Numbered from the stretch's first letter, positions 32,395 through 44,395 are shown. The stretch is 64,000 nt of DNA from Cherax quadricarinatus (GCF_038502225.1 NC_091355.1:9088044-9152043); one strand, 5' to 3'. The notes: a model not told the origin generated them from the letters alone. Numbers and translations are program-made.

Positions 32395-34744
32395 GATAAA
32401 TAAGTATACAAGATATGATGTAGGGCGAAATGACAGTAGTTTGTTGGATTATGTATTGGTAGATAAAAGACTGTTGAGTAGACTTCAGGATGTACATGTT
32501 TATAGAGGGGCCACAGATATATCAGATCACTTTCTAGTTGTAGCTACACTGAGAGTAAAAGGTAGATGGGATACAAGGAGAATAGAAGCATCAGGGAAGA
32601 GAGAGGTGAAGGTTTATAAACTAAAAGAGGAGGCAGTTAGGGTAAGATATAAACAGCTATTGGAGGATAGATGGGCTAATGAGAGCATAGGCAATGGGGT
32701 CGAAGAGGTATGGGGTAGGTTTAAAAATGTAGTGTTAGAGTGTTCAGCAGAAGTTTGTGGTTACAAGAAAGTGGGTGCGGGAAGAAAGAGGAGCGATTGG
32801 TGGAATGATAATGTAAAGAGAGTAGTAAGGGAGAAAAAGTTAGCATATGAGAAGTTTTTACAAAGTAGAAGTGATGCAAGGAGGGAAGAGTATATGGAGA
32901 AAAAGAGAGAGGTTAAGAGAGTGGTGAAGCAATGTAAAAAGAGAGCAAATGAGAGAGTGGGTGAGATGTTATCAACAAATTTTGTTGAAAATAAGAAAAA
33001 ATTTTGGAGTGAGATTAACAAGTTAAGAAAGCCTAGAGAACAAATGGATTTGTCAGTTAAAAATAGGAGAGGAGAGTTATTAAATGGAGAGTTAGAGGTA
33101 TTGGGAAGATGGAGGGAATATTTTGAGGAATTGTTAAATGTTGATGAAGATAGGGAAGCTGTGATTTCGTGTATAGGACAAGGAGGAATAACATCTTGTA
33201 GGAGTGTGGAAGAGCCAGTTGTGAGTGTGGGAGAAGTTCGTGAGGCAGTAGGTAAAATGAAAGGGGGTAAGGCAGCCGGGATTGATGGGATAAAGATAGA
33301 AATGTTAAAAGCAGGTGGGGATATAGTTTTGGAGTGGTTGATGCAATTATTTAATAAATGTATGGAAGAGGGTAAGGTACCTAGGGATTGGCAGAGAGCA
33401 GGCAAAGGGGACAAAAGAGAGTGCAAAAATTATAGGGGGATAAGTCTGTTGAGTATACCTGGTAAAGTGTATGGTAGAGTTATTATTGAAAGAATTAAAA
33501 GTAAGACTGAGAATAGGATAGCAGATGAACAAGGAGGCTTTAGGAAAGGTAGGGGGTGTGTGGACCAGGTGTTTACAGTGAAACATATAAGTGAACAGTA
33601 TTTAGATAAGGCTAAAGAGGTCTTTGTGGCATTTATGGATTTGGAAAAGGCGTATGACAGGGTGGATAGGGGGGCAATGTGGCAGATGTTGCAGGTGTAT
33701 GGTGTAGGAGGTAGGTTACTGAAAGCAGTGAAGAGTTTTTACGAGGATAGTGAGGCTCAAGTTAGAGTACATAGGAAAGAGGGAAATTATTTCCCAGTAA
33801 AAGTAGGCCTTAGACAAGGATGTGTGATGTCACCGTGGTTGTTTAATATATTTATAGATGGGGTTGTAAGAGAAGTAAATGCGAGGGTCTTGACAAGAGG
33901 CGTGGAGTTAAAAGATAAAGAATCACACATAAAGTGGGAGTTGTCACAGTTGCTCTTTGCTGATGACACTGTGCTCTTGGGAGATTCTGAAGAGAAGTTG
34001 CAGAGATTGGTGGATGAATTTGGTAGGGTGTGCAAAAGAAGAAAATTAGAAGTGAATACAGGAAAGAGTAAGGTTATGAGGATAACAAAAATATTAGGTG
34101 ATGAAAGATTGGATATCAGATTGGAGGGAGAGAGTATGGAGGAGGTGAATGTATTCAGATATTTGGGAGTGGACGTGTCAGCGGATGGGTCTATGAAGGA
34201 TGAGGTGAATCATAGAATTGATGAGGGGAAAAGGGTGAGTGGTGCACTTAGGAGTCTGTGGAGACAAAGAACTTTGTCCTTGGAGGCAAAGAGGGGAATG
34301 TATGAGAGTATAGTTTTACCAACACTCTTATATGGGTGTGAAGCATGGGTGATGAATGTTGCAGCGAGGAGAAGGCTGGAGGCAGTGGAGATGTCATGTC
34401 TGAGGGCAATGTGTGGTGTGAATATAATGCAGAGAATTCGTAGTTTGGAAGTTAGGAGGAGGTGCGGGATTACCAAAACTGTTGTCCAGAGGGCTGAGGA
34501 AGGGTTGTTGAGGTGGTTCGGACATGTAGAGAGAATGGAGCGAAACAGAATGACTTCAAGAGTGTATCAGTCTGTAGTGGAAGGAAGGCGGGGTAGGGGT
34601 CGGCCTAGGAAAGGTTGGAGGGAGGGGGTAAAGGAGGTTTTGTGTGCGAGGGGCTTGGACTTCCAGCAGGCGTGCGTGAGCGTGTTTGATAGGAGTGAAT
34701 GGAGACGAATGGTTTTTAATACTTTACGTGCTGTTGGAGTGTGA
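32395..34744 (+). pseudogene. RTE-like endonuclease end plus RT, long open frame
   Basis: The frame is open from the insertion junction to the stop at 34744; the first Met is at 32441 (767 residues), though this is not the native start. The endonuclease SDH is at 28-30 and the linker runs to about 280. RT motif A AFMDLEKAYD lies near 396-405, then GLRQGCVMSP, FADD near 505 and the GRGRPRKGW tail near 716. Compared with copy B, 21 bp are deleted at about 33400, removing the seven residues CIVPLYK from the RT fingers. That deletion and the 5' interruption make it inactive despite the open frame. Confidence 0.88.
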
Positions 34745-34972
34745 GCAAAGTAACATTTATGAAGGGGTTCAGGGAAACCGGCAGGCCGGACTTGAGTCCT
34801 GGAGATGGGAAGTACAGTGCCTGCACTCTGAAGGAGGGGTGTTAATGTTGCAGTTTAAAAACTGTAGTGTAAAGCACCCTTCTGGCAAGACAGTGATGGA
34901 GTGAATGATGGTGAAAGTTTTTCTTTTTCGGGCCATCCTGCCTTGGTGGGAATCGGCCAGAGTGATAATAAA

Positions 34973-34977
<5 letters not shown>

Positions 34978-35028
<51 letters not shown>
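34978..35028. repeat. (AT)n at RTE 3' end
   Basis: About 25 AT units between the RTE-like 3' end and the MITE. Confidence 0.95.
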
Positions 35029-35029
<1 letters not shown>

Positions 35030-35033
<4 letters not shown>

Positions 35034-35416
35034 GTGCCGAATAGGCAGAACTTGCGATCTTGGCTTAAATAGCAACGCTCATCTTGCCATATAGGACAAG
35101 TGAAAATTTGTGTATGCAATAATTTCGTCAAATTTATTCTGAACCTAACGAAAAAAAATATATTTCACTGTGTTTGTTTAGTATTAAATTATTGTAAACA
35201 AACCTAAAATATATTCAGTTGGATTAGGCTAAAATAAATTGTTCTTGTTATAATAAGTTTAGGTAAGTTTTCTAAGATTTTTTTGGAGCAAAATTAAAAA
35301 TTTTTACATTAACATTAATGAAAAAAATATATCTTCAAACGTATGAGAGAAATTTTTAGAAAGGACTTAATTTTAAATGAGTTCTTGCTAATTGACCAGT
35401 TTTACATATTCGGCAC

Positions 35417-35420
<4 letters not shown>
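35030..35420. mobile_element. MITE with TGTCGTGCCGAAT ends, in (AT)n
   Basis: 13-bp perfect terminal inverted repeats TGTCGTGCCGAAT with TA at both flanks, inside one (AT)n tract. It is 391 bp, AT-rich and has no ORF. A diverged copy is at 51096-51467 in the same context. TA target use suggests a Tc1/mariner relative. Confidence 0.8.

Positions 35421-35502
<82 letters not shown>
35421..35502. repeat. (AT)n microsatellite
   Basis: About 41 AT units on the right of the MITE. Confidence 0.97.
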
Positions 35503-35506
<4 letters not shown>

Positions 35507-36324
35507 AGAAACAGTTTAGTCGAGATGGTTCTGGATTCCCCATTGCAGAAGTCTTCTGGCTGTCTTATTACAATGTTCACTGACTTGCCTGCTTCACCTC
35601 CTTCAACCTTTCATAGTTCTTTTAAGATATCAAGGGAGGATTTATCATCTCTAAACCTGTGTATGTTCACCCAGTTGTGGTTGAGGAAATTGGTAATGCG
35701 TTCGCTTCTTGTCCCGCCTCTTCCAGTTCACTACTTTCTGACCATTCTGAGGCCAAAGAAACATTTCCTCTCAATCACTAGTGAAGGACTGGACCGCGGG
35801 GGCGTTGACCCCCGGAACATCCTCCAGGTGCCAGTAATATGTACACCGCCTTCATTTTGGTGCCATTGCTACATTCACTCTTCCAAAGAACCTCGCGACG
35901 TAGGTAGGTAGACAGATTCAATTGTGTAGTTAACTTCCAGTTGTGATCCCTTGTTTACATTACACATTAAACCTGGTTTCTGCCTACTTTCACAATTCAG
36001 TTTGAAGTACCCTTCATTACGTTACACATACACCCTAGTTTCTGCCTCCCTTCACAATACATCGTCATGTACAGTTAGTCTGGGGCACAAAGCAAGTGTA
36101 TGGAGTGTGTATGCTCCAATACATGTGAAGGTTGATGTGTTTGTGCAGGTGTGAAGACTTGGGTCTTGAGAGTGTGTTGGTGGTTACACAGCTACGGTAC
36201 TGTAACATGTGAGAGAGTGCTCATGCTGCTGCTGCAATGTGTTGACTCACCCTCAAACTTTTCTATTAGCTGGCGATTGTATCATCATCAGTCATCACCA
36301 TCATTCACACTCGTTGAAAATGGT
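35503..36324. other. No gene; CR1-like scrap
   Basis: 35785-35832 (GGACCGCGGGGGCGTTGACC and CCGGAACATCCTCCAGG) is the 3' end of the CR1-like family at 42050. The rest shows no supported feature. Confidence 0.45.
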
Positions 36325-36600
36325 ATAAAATACCGACAAGTTGATGATTAAGACACATGTGCAACAGTTGAGTATCTTGATTGTTGAAACGTTTCGCCTA
36401 CACAGTAGACTTCATATACAAGGTGAGCAGGTGTAGTAGTGAAATGATGATGATGTAATCAGTCCATCAACCTTGGAGAAATAGTATTTGAGCTGAACTC
36501 TCCTCCAGGCTGAGGGATGACCACTTCAAATAAAATTTATCCTAGGTTGATGGACTGGTTACATCATCCTCATTTCACTACTACACCTGCTGCCGCTGTA
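36325..36600. mobile_element. Hammerhead foldback, diverged
   Basis: It starts with the mini-hairpin GGTATAAAATACCGACAAG and has a minus-strand motif at 36383-36423. The right side (36540-36600) is a decayed inverted arm without a recognisable motif. Confidence 0.5.
36383..36423 (-). ncRNA. Hammerhead-like motif, diverged
   Basis: Minus strand: TATGAAG, hairpin CTAC/GTAG with TGT loop, then GCGAAACGTTTCAACAA. Outer TTG/CAA pairing is possible. The core is decayed. Confidence 0.4.
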
Positions 36601-36803
36601 TGTGCATGACGTCCTCTTCAAAAACCAATGTGTGTAGCTATTTCATTACTGTTCGTAAATAATTACACACGTAACAAATGCTCAGTAAATATCTTGATAA
36701 TCGCGTACATGTTTTTCTCACATTATACTGTAATAAAGTTGGTAGAATTACCGACAATGTGTAAAGTAAAAGGACACAAGTGCAACTAATGTGACATTTA
36801 TTG

Positions 36804-36840
36804 TGGCAACGTTTCGCTCTCCAGGAGCTTTATCAAGCCA
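36804..36840 (-). ncRNA. Hammerhead-like motif, GCTCC family
   Basis: Minus strand: TGGC, TTGATAA core, stem II GCTC/GAGAGC, GAAAC, GTT, GCCA. The four-base stem I is perfect. The core differs from CTGATGA at two conserved positions. Confidence 0.5.
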
Positions 36841-36891
36841 TTACGTAATGATAAATTAGACACATGTGCAACTCTTGGGTATCTTTATTGA

Positions 36892-36926
36892 GGAAACGTT
36901 TCGCCACACAGTGGCTTCATCAGTCC
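36892..36926 (-). ncRNA. Hammerhead-like motif, inner left arm
   Basis: GGA/TCC stem I, CTGATGA, GCCAC/GTGGC, GAAAC on the minus strand. Confidence 0.65.
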
Positions 36927-37454
36927 ATTCAAATTAGAATCTTGAAGAACAGGAGGAGAATGAGGTAATCAGTCCCTCAACCTTGAGTCGATGTGGTCAG
37001 TCCATCAATCTTGAATAGAATACGGCATACGTGCGGAGAAGGAGCTTATAAACCGTTGGTAGGAGAGGTGCAGCAGTCATAGGTGGTGTCACATTTGTTC
37101 AATGTTGAAGTAGGTCGTGCCCAAGAATTAGGCAAGCGAAGAATTCCCTAGTATTAAGATCCCAAGAAGTTGCAGTGTCTGACAGGTTTGTAGATGAATG
37201 GTTCACTGCAACTTCTTGGGATCTTAATACTAGGGAATTCTTCGCTTGCCTAATTCTTGGGCACGACCTACTTCAACATTGAACAAATGTTACACGACCT
37301 ATGACTGCTGCACCTCTCCTACCAACGGTTTATAAGCTCCTTCTCCGCACGTATGCCGTATTCTGTTCAAGATTGATGGACTGATCACATCGACTCAAGG
37401 TTGAGGGACTGATTACCTCATTCTCCTCCTGTTCTTCAAGTTTCTCCTTTGAAT

Positions 37455-37489
37455 GGACTGATGAAGCCACTGTGTGGCGAAACGTTTCC
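37455..37489 (+). ncRNA. Hammerhead-like motif, inner right arm
   Basis: Same motif on the plus strand, followed by AATAAA at 37492-37497. Confidence 0.65.
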
Positions 37490-37571
37490 TCAATAAAGAT
37501 ACCCAAGAGTTGCACATGTGTCTAATTTATCAACATGTCGGTTCTCTGAACCATTCATCTACATTACGTAA

Positions 37572-37605
37572 TGGCTTAAAGCTCCTGGAGAGCGAAACGT
37601 TGCCA
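37572..37605 (+). ncRNA. Hammerhead-like motif, outer right arm
   Basis: TGGC pairs with GCCA, stem II is GCTCC/GGAGAGC and GAAAC is present, but the core is shortened to TTAAA (GAT lost relative to the left arm), so this copy should be dead. Confidence 0.45.
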
Positions 37606-37659
37606 CAATAAATGTCACATTAGTTGCACTTGTGTCCTTTTACTTTACACATTATACTG

Positions 37660-38625
37660 GGAAAAAAGTATAAAATTAATTTTCTGGCATATCCTGAGAA
37701 ACTGGTGTGAGAACTTTAACCACCCAGCACAATACTTGGAAAAAATTGAATACAGAAGTATACAGTCTGTATTCGCATATTTCTTGGATTCTGTCTAGAT
37801 CAAAGTTATGTACTGATTAGACGATGAATAAGACACGTGCAAGACCTGGGTGTCTTAATTTAATAGACCTGAGAAAAGAGACATAAGGTGGTGGTTTGAC
37901 GTGTGATGCTATAGTAGTGGTGATGGTGATAGTGGTAGTAGTAGTAGTAGGTGTTAGTGTAGTGGTAATATAAGCGTAGGTGGGGCTTGTTAGTGGAAAT
38001 GTAATATATTTAATAGTTGTGTCTTGGCGTTTCAAGGTGACTGCGCCAGAACCTCCGAGTTATTGAAACTGCCCGAATAATGTACTGTGGTGTCGGATGT
38101 AACGATACTAGGTGATACTGAGCATATCCATGTGTCAGCATAGTTGCTGATCCCCTACATGTGTTGTATAGCTTATCTGAGTATCATAGTACTAGGCCTA
38201 GTGACTGTGTGACGTCACGTGATGCGCATGTGTACGTGAGTACCTCTGTAACTTCCTCAGTCCACGCATAGGTCTACCAGGCAACACACGGCAGGTTGGG
38301 CCCCCCTTTCTCACATTCTGCAATATATTGTTACCATCCAACAAGTGTGTATATCTTCAACCCTCGTTATCTCCTTTCGAACCCCACGACACATGATCAT
38401 TTTTTGTCTGTTCCAACCCCTAAGATATCCAGGTGTTTACACACATTTTATCCACCATGTTTCCCTGAGAATAAACAAGATCGTAAACAGAAACAAACGC
38501 AGAAGGGGGAAAAAATTCACCGACCGACTCCATATACCGCAAATAACAGAGCATGGGAAAGAAACCTTGAACTGAGATATTACTGAGATGGGAAGGTAAA
38601 ACACTCACATCAGTTTTCTTTTTTT
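37660..38625. other. No gene recognised
   Basis: 37810-37865 (GATTAGACGATGAATAAGAC ...) is a scrap of a foldback arm. 37912-37958 is a GGT/AGT-rich tract. The rest is unique-looking. Confidence 0.45.
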
Positions 38626-38720
38626 TATGGGCTGGACCGGTAAGCCAGCGGAAGGTCTCGGTCATAAGACCAAAAACTCCATTTAGTGGGTCATCGTATG
38701 ACTCGAGACCCGTGTCAGGA
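38626..38720 (+). repeat. Dispersed repeat (GGACCGGTAAGCCAGCGG type)
   Basis: GGACCGGTAAGCCAGCGGAA, GGTCTCGGTCATAAGACC and ACCCGTGTCAGGA recur at 52431-52570 and in part at 56340-56480. Non-coding; class unknown. Confidence 0.6.
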
Positions 38721-39325
38721 TGAATAATAAAAACAGTAGTATGTTGGAGCTCAAGAGAACTCCACTAGTAAAATAGATAAAACTTAAGAAGCTGAGATAG
38801 GAGCTAAAATTCGACTCCCTCGTACACAAAAACCGTTGAAATACGTGGGTATAAATCAGTGTATAACCAGAAAAAGGGGGGAGATGGGGGGGTGATGTGG
38901 GTGGGTATGCAGGGGTGTCCCCTCCACTCTTCCATTCCCCACCCCGTGTACTACCTCTTTCCCTCCAATATACCCTCAGTCTATACCCCCCCTTCTCCTA
39001 TCCCCCTCCTCCTCTACCCTCTCTCCTCCACTCCCACTACCTCCCCTTCACTCCGCCCCACTGCACCTGTAATTGAGAGAAAGAAAGTGGCTGTTGGAAA
39101 GTGACTGATAACTTAGGTGAATATGAGTGAAAGTTCCGCCAAGTTATGACACCTCCAACACCACCTACCTCCAACACTACCTTTCTCCACCACTGTCACC
39201 ACCCACCACAACCACCACCCACCACCACCACCACCACCACCACCTTCTTCCAATACTACCTTTCTCCATGAACCCCCTCCCCCCAGGGTCAACAACCTCC
39301 CCCAAACACCCTTTTCAGGGTTTTG
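38721..39325. other. Pyrimidine-rich and (CCA)n DNA, no gene
   Basis: 38920-39060 is C/T-rich and 39150-39245 has CCACCA-type repeats. Pro/His/Thr-rich frames are compositional. Confidence 0.5.
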
Positions 39326-39329
39326 TGGG

Positions 39330-39425
39330 GAGCAGTGCCCCCCGGACCGGGGGGGCACCTCTCCCTGCGGTCCGGTCCCAGACGAGTCCTGCTGGCTGTT
39401 GGCCTGATCGACCAGACTTTTGGTG
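39330..39425 (-). pseudogene. CR1-like ORF2 tail scrap
   Basis: The minus strand reads SLVDQANSQQDSSGTGP, the end of the family seen at 42050-42398. Confidence 0.5.
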
Positions 39426-39566
39426 CTATTGAGACAGTTTCTGTGTAAGTGAATAAAAATGACACAATGATACTACAAGAAGTGGAAAAATACACTCGTG
39501 TCTTGACCTGTATATAAGTGTGTCGTTATCCACAGTTGTCTGTAGTGAGGAATGGAAACGGAGACA

Positions 39567-39677
<111 letters not shown>

Positions 39678-40024
39678 ACATACAACATGCCTAGTGTTTA
39701 ATCGACATGTACCTAGGTAACTAACACATAACAACAAAAAAAGCTCATGGGTGCTCCTGGCCGTGTGTGTCGCTTGCGGCGTGGTACAACTGACTGCTGA
39801 GCACATTTACTGCTTGCCACCGGCTTCCGTGTTTTCACTTATACTCGTGGTTTTAATCATTACCAGGTGCCTCTAGGGATCTCGGGGACATTTATCACGG
39901 CTTGTTTCATGATAAAAAATTAATGTTTGATTTTCTTTTCTATTTGCACCTTTTTGTGGTTGTATTTGTTTTTCTTGTGTTTTAGTTAATGTTATTGGCT
40001 GCTATTTTTAACACACACACACAC

Positions 40025-40244
<220 letters not shown>

Positions 40245-40499
40245 TCTGTATATATGTATGTGTGAGTGTGTGTGTGTGAATGATATAAATGAAACGACTG
40301 TTCTCAGTTATAGATATTTACTTTGTAGATTTCATTTATTGCCGTTTGTCAGATTTTTAGTTAGTTTCACTTGTTATCGTATCTCAGTAATCGTACTTCT
40401 GGCGTCTGTATGAGAACATCGTACCTCTGGCGTCTTTTATCAGAGGATCGTATGAGAGCGTCAAGTACTGACGTACTTGTGTGATTTAGGTTATCGCTT

Positions 40500-41030
40500 C
40501 TCAGCCACTTTAAAGGTGTGTTATCTTAAAACTGGATCACAGTTATCATAACTCGGTCTGAACCACACTCCAGCTTCATTTGACTTCTTAATAGATAAGA
40601 ACTGTTTTTAAAAGAGTTGAAGAGAGTTTCCTTGTCGTAAGATATCTCAGCGGCATCCACTCCCACGCTAGATGAAGTAAATAAGAGTTGTTGATTAGTT
40701 GAATTTTTAAGAGACTCGTGAGTTTCTCTATCTCCTACTATTGTTTATTTTTCCCCTATAATCTACCTTGTCCATAATTACTATCGCATTTGCTTTGTCT
40801 GCTTTCGTAAGGTGAAGTCCAGGATCTTTCCTTATTTCATGGTATAACCTAACAATTCTTTGAGGACAATTATGTTGCAGAGGTCTGAACTTTGCTCTGA
40901 CCCCCGTAACACGATTGTCATCAAAGATTTAGGAAAGATCCTAGACTTCCTCTTAGAAAGCAAAGCAAATGCGATAGTAATTAGGGACAAGGTAGATTAT
41001 AGGGGGAAAATAGCATATTAGAAAACAGGG
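40500..41030. pseudogene. Penelope-like coding relic as inverted duplicate
   Basis: Minus strand of 40735-40850 reads GLHLTKADKANAIVIMDKVD then YRGK. Plus strand of 40915-41010 reads KILDFLLESKANAIVIRDKV then DYRGK. Both match the ADKG-ATVIMD-DY block that precedes the RT palm in Penelope-like elements. Arms of about 95 bp are separated by about 75 bp. Upstream minus-strand DNA to 40500 may be more of the same ORF. Confidence 0.5.
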
Positions 41031-41179
41031 GATCTGACGTGCCCCTTAAGTGCCCTGATGGTGTATAGGTAAGGAGTGGCAGGTACCACAGCTGCCCAGT
41101 GTCTCACTGAAAGATATACACTATCGTAGGGGAGTACTTTTTCAACTACAGCTCGTTTTAAGGAAGGTCTTAACACTGC

Positions 41180-41355
41180 AATAATGCTGGCAGACTTACC
41201 AACAATATGTTAGGTAATAGGATACATGTGCAATTAATGTGATATTTTATTGTGGCAATGCTTGGCCCTCCAGGAGCTTTATCAGGCTCCTGGAGAGCGA
41301 AGCGTTGCCACAGTAAGTCAATAGCTTCGCTTTTGTCTTTTTACCCAACAGTCTT
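41180..41355. mobile_element. Short hammerhead foldback (GCTCC family)
   Basis: Left arm GTGGCAATGCTTGGCCCTCC and right arm GGAGAGCGAAGCGTTGCCAC are inverted. GAAAC is changed to GAAGC, so it is probably inactive. Confidence 0.55.
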
Positions 41356-41390
41356 AAAACTGTTGAGTGTCGCGTTAGCTGGACTGGTAT

Positions 41391-41875
<485 letters not shown>

Positions 41876-41879
41876 TAAT

Positions 41880-42035
41880 GGAGCAGTGATAGTGCACAAA
41901 TAACCCGCACATAGGAGAGTGAAACTTAGGATGACGTTTCGGTCAGACTTAAATCATTAACTGCTCCAAGTTTGACCGAAACGTCGTCACGAGTGTCAAA
42001 GTGCGGGTTATTTGTGTATTGTCCCAGTCACGGTA
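41880..42035. mobile_element. Foldback, ACAAATAACCCGCACATA family
   Basis: Inverted ends GCACAAATAACCCGCACATA and GTGCGGGTTATTTGTGTATT. The inner arms carry GACGTTTCGGTC (minus) and GACCGAAACGTCGTC (plus), the GAAACGT portion of the hammerhead plan. Related copies are at 57405 and 59880. Confidence 0.55.
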
Positions 42036-42049
42036 TTGTGACATTGTTT

Positions 42050-42398
42050 ATGGTAAAAGTAAAAGACTGGGCAGGCGATGCAAAATACCGCCAATAAAAA
42101 GTAGGGGCGCCATTGGTACACTAAGAGAAAACAACATAAGTGTCCGGGGCCCAAAACTGTTCAACAGCCTCCCATCAAGCATTAGGGGAATTGCCAATAA
42201 ACCCCTGGCTGCCTTCAAGAGAGAGCTGGACAGATACCTAAAGTCAGTGCCGGATCAGCCGGGCTGTGGCTCGTACGTTGGACTGCGTGCGGCCAGCAGT
42301 AACAGCCTAGTTGATCAGGCCCTGATCCATCGGGAGGCCTGGTCATGGACCGGGCCGCGGGGGCGTTGATCCCCGGAATAACCTCCAGGTAACCTCCA
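42050..42398 (+). pseudogene. CR1-like ORF2 C-terminus and 3' end
   Basis: An open frame to about 42369 reads RRCKIPPIKSRGAIGTLREN, PKLFNSLPSSIRGIANKPLA, FKRELDRYLKSVPDQPGCGS and NSLVDQALIHREAW. It ends in two AACCTCCAGGT units, the short tandem 3' tail expected of CR1-type elements. It has no catalytic residues. Confidence 0.72.
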
Positions 42399-42439
42399 GG
42401 TGGAAGATGAAGTATGACTGTGTCTCTGTCCTCACTGAA

Positions 42440-42605
42440 AAATGGTAAAGTGATACCAACAAGATATGGATAAAGATGTGTACAGTTCAGGACATGAAAG
42501 GAAATGTTTCTCCACTAGTGTTTTCTTCATTAGGACTGAGGAAGCCAGTAGTAGCGAAATGTTTCTTCTAATAAATGTCCTGAGGTGTACATAAGTATCT
42601 TTTTC
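42440..42605. mobile_element. Short hammerhead foldback
   Basis: Inverted arms around GGACATGAAAGGAAATGTTT and its diverged complement. One clear plus-strand motif. Confidence 0.55.
42529..42572 (+). ncRNA. Hammerhead-like motif with long stem I
   Basis: ATTAGGA pairs with TCT and, after a two-base bulge, TAAT. The core is CTGAGGA, stem II is short (GCCA...TAGC), then GAAATGTT and AATAAA. Outer stem I pairing is preserved although the bases differ from other families. Confidence 0.5.
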
Positions 42606-42629
42606 CACAACTATTCTCACTGTGTTAGT

Positions 42630-42850
42630 GGTGTGACTGGTGGTGGGACTGATGGTGGTGTGACTGGTAGAGGTGTGACTGGTGGTGTGAGTGGTGGTGG
42701 TGGTGGTGTGAGTGGTGGTGGTGGTGTTATTGGTGGAGGTGTGACTGGTAGGGATGTGACTGGTAGGGATGTGACTGGTAGGGATGTGACTGGTGGGGAT
42801 GTGACTGGTAGGGATGTGACTGGTAGAGGGGTGACTGGTAGAAGTATACT
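42630..42850. repeat. 15-bp minisatellite
   Basis: GGGATGTGACTGGTA-type units, regular at 42730-42840 and irregular before. Frame-compatible (5 codons), which explains the repetitive open frames on both strands. Confidence 0.9.
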
Positions 42851-43069
42851 CTGGTAGTGTTCGTTTCTGGGTGATGAATATCAATGATGTAGTAGACTGG
42901 AGATCTCAGGTACTATAAATACTCCTAGCTACTGTATGTCAGGGGATATATTTCAGTGTTGGTCAGTATTGCTGGCTTCCAGGATACCGTTAGCAGCAGC
43001 AACAACCTGGTTGACGTGGCAAGTGCGAGACAATCCAGGAGTAAAAAAAAAAAATCGACTCATGCGAGG

Positions 43070-43204
<135 letters not shown>

Positions 43205-43457
43205 AATTGTTTGCCCTGATTGCTCTACTGATCGACCCCGAAACATACAAGAGACAAACCGGATTTAGCTTTAAAAACCAGTTGTAATGGGAGCCCCAAT
43301 CAGGCTATATCGAGTATGGGAGGTGGGGGTTAGACAACCACCTTCCCCTCCCCCAAGCATCATGGGAGGAGGGAGAGTGTATTGGGTTTCCCTTCCCTCT
43401 CTCCCTCCCTCCCCTCTCTCCCCTCTCTCCCACCCCCATCCAAAGAGGGGAAAGTGA

Positions 43458-43600
43458 AGATAAGATAAGATTTCGTTCGGATTTTTAACCCCGGAGGGTT
43501 AGCCACCCAGGATAACCCAAGAAAATCAGTGCGTCATCGAGGTCTGTCTTAAATTATTTCCATTGTGGTCCTCAATCTTGTCCCCCAGGATGCGACCCAC
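43458..43600 (-). repeat. SINE, 3' half
   Basis: GATAAGATAAGATTTCGTTC on the plus strand begins the copy (the minus-strand tail). It continues to GTCCCCCAGGATGCGACCCA, where it is truncated. Confidence 0.7.
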
Positions 43601-43788
43601 CCAGAATTTCATGGGTAGCTTTGTAGCAATCATGTAGAATAGAGTAGCAGCACACTGCTGATGTATCCAGTGTTTTTGTTTAATAAAAAAAGAGGGAGGT
43701 TTGGAACTGATTAGAGAGAACTTATTTGGATTTGTTGTTCAGCAAGTTACACCAGGCAATGTATTTTAAATATATCCTGCTACCCCAT

Positions 43789-43915
<127 letters not shown>

Positions 43916-44149
43916 TCACACTTTTAGGTAGGAGTACTCACTTAGGTCTTTCCTGGAGGGTAAAAAGAACCACTTAAATTCTGACCACTTTTGGTGTCGA
44001 CCAAACATTGAATTCATTAGAACAAACTTTGAACTATGCATAACCTATTAAGAATGTTTCACTAATATGATATAACATGCTACTGTTACTCTCCACTGCC
44101 CACACTTAATTTATAGTGATAAACAATGAAATTAACAACCTAGGTTAGC

Positions 44150-44395
44150 CACCATCCCGTAGCTGGGATGGTTGCACACTCGGCTCACACATTGAGGCCC
44201 GTGGTTCCATCCCCGGTACGGGTGGAAACATTCGAGGCGTATTTCCTTAAGACAACTGCTGTCCTTATTCATCTATCAATAAATAGGTACCTGGGTATTA
44301 ATCGACTGGTGTGGGTCGCATCCAGGGGACAAAATTAGCCTGATTTTCCAGAAATGTTTTGCATAACCAGGGACTTTTTATATAGTATGTCAGCT
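44150..44395 (+). repeat. tRNA-related SINE
   Basis: The head has GGATGGTTGCACACTCGGCT and the B-box-like GTGGTTCCATCCCC. The body has GGTACCTGGGTATTAATCGA and GTGTGGGTCGCATCCAGGGG. The 3' end is lost after about 44395. Confidence 0.65.

Larger units (their letters stand above)
31203..34972 (+). mobile_element. RTE-like retrotransposon copy C, interrupted
   Basis: The most 5'-complete copy. The leader contains TTCTTTATTTCTTCTATTGT, then ORF2 and a 3' UTR to about 34972 with (AT)n after it. A tandem hammerhead array (31804-32394) replaces about 230 bp of the endonuclease compared with copy B (roughly 19235-19466). Confidence 0.88.
36851..37561. mobile_element. Inner hammerhead foldback nested in the outer one
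   Basis: A long palindrome of the 1718 family with arms meeting at about 37206. CATTACGTAATG is duplicated at 36839-36850 and 37562-37573, a 12-bp target-site duplication of the outer element's centre. Confidence 0.82.
36731..37647. mobile_element. Outer hammerhead foldback (GCTCC family)
   Basis: Inverted arms carry the GCTCC/GGAGAGC motif. The 12-bp CACATTATACTG flanks it at 36719-36730 and 37648-37659. Its centre CATTACGTAATG is interrupted by the inner element. Confidence 0.8.

Noticed and set aside
42630..42884. CRISPR-like array
   Set aside because: Units are contiguous 15-bp repeats without unique spacers, in eukaryotic DNA.
44150..44235. A functional tRNA gene at the SINE head
   Set aside because: Only a B-box-like block is recognisable; acceptor and anticodon stems do not pair.
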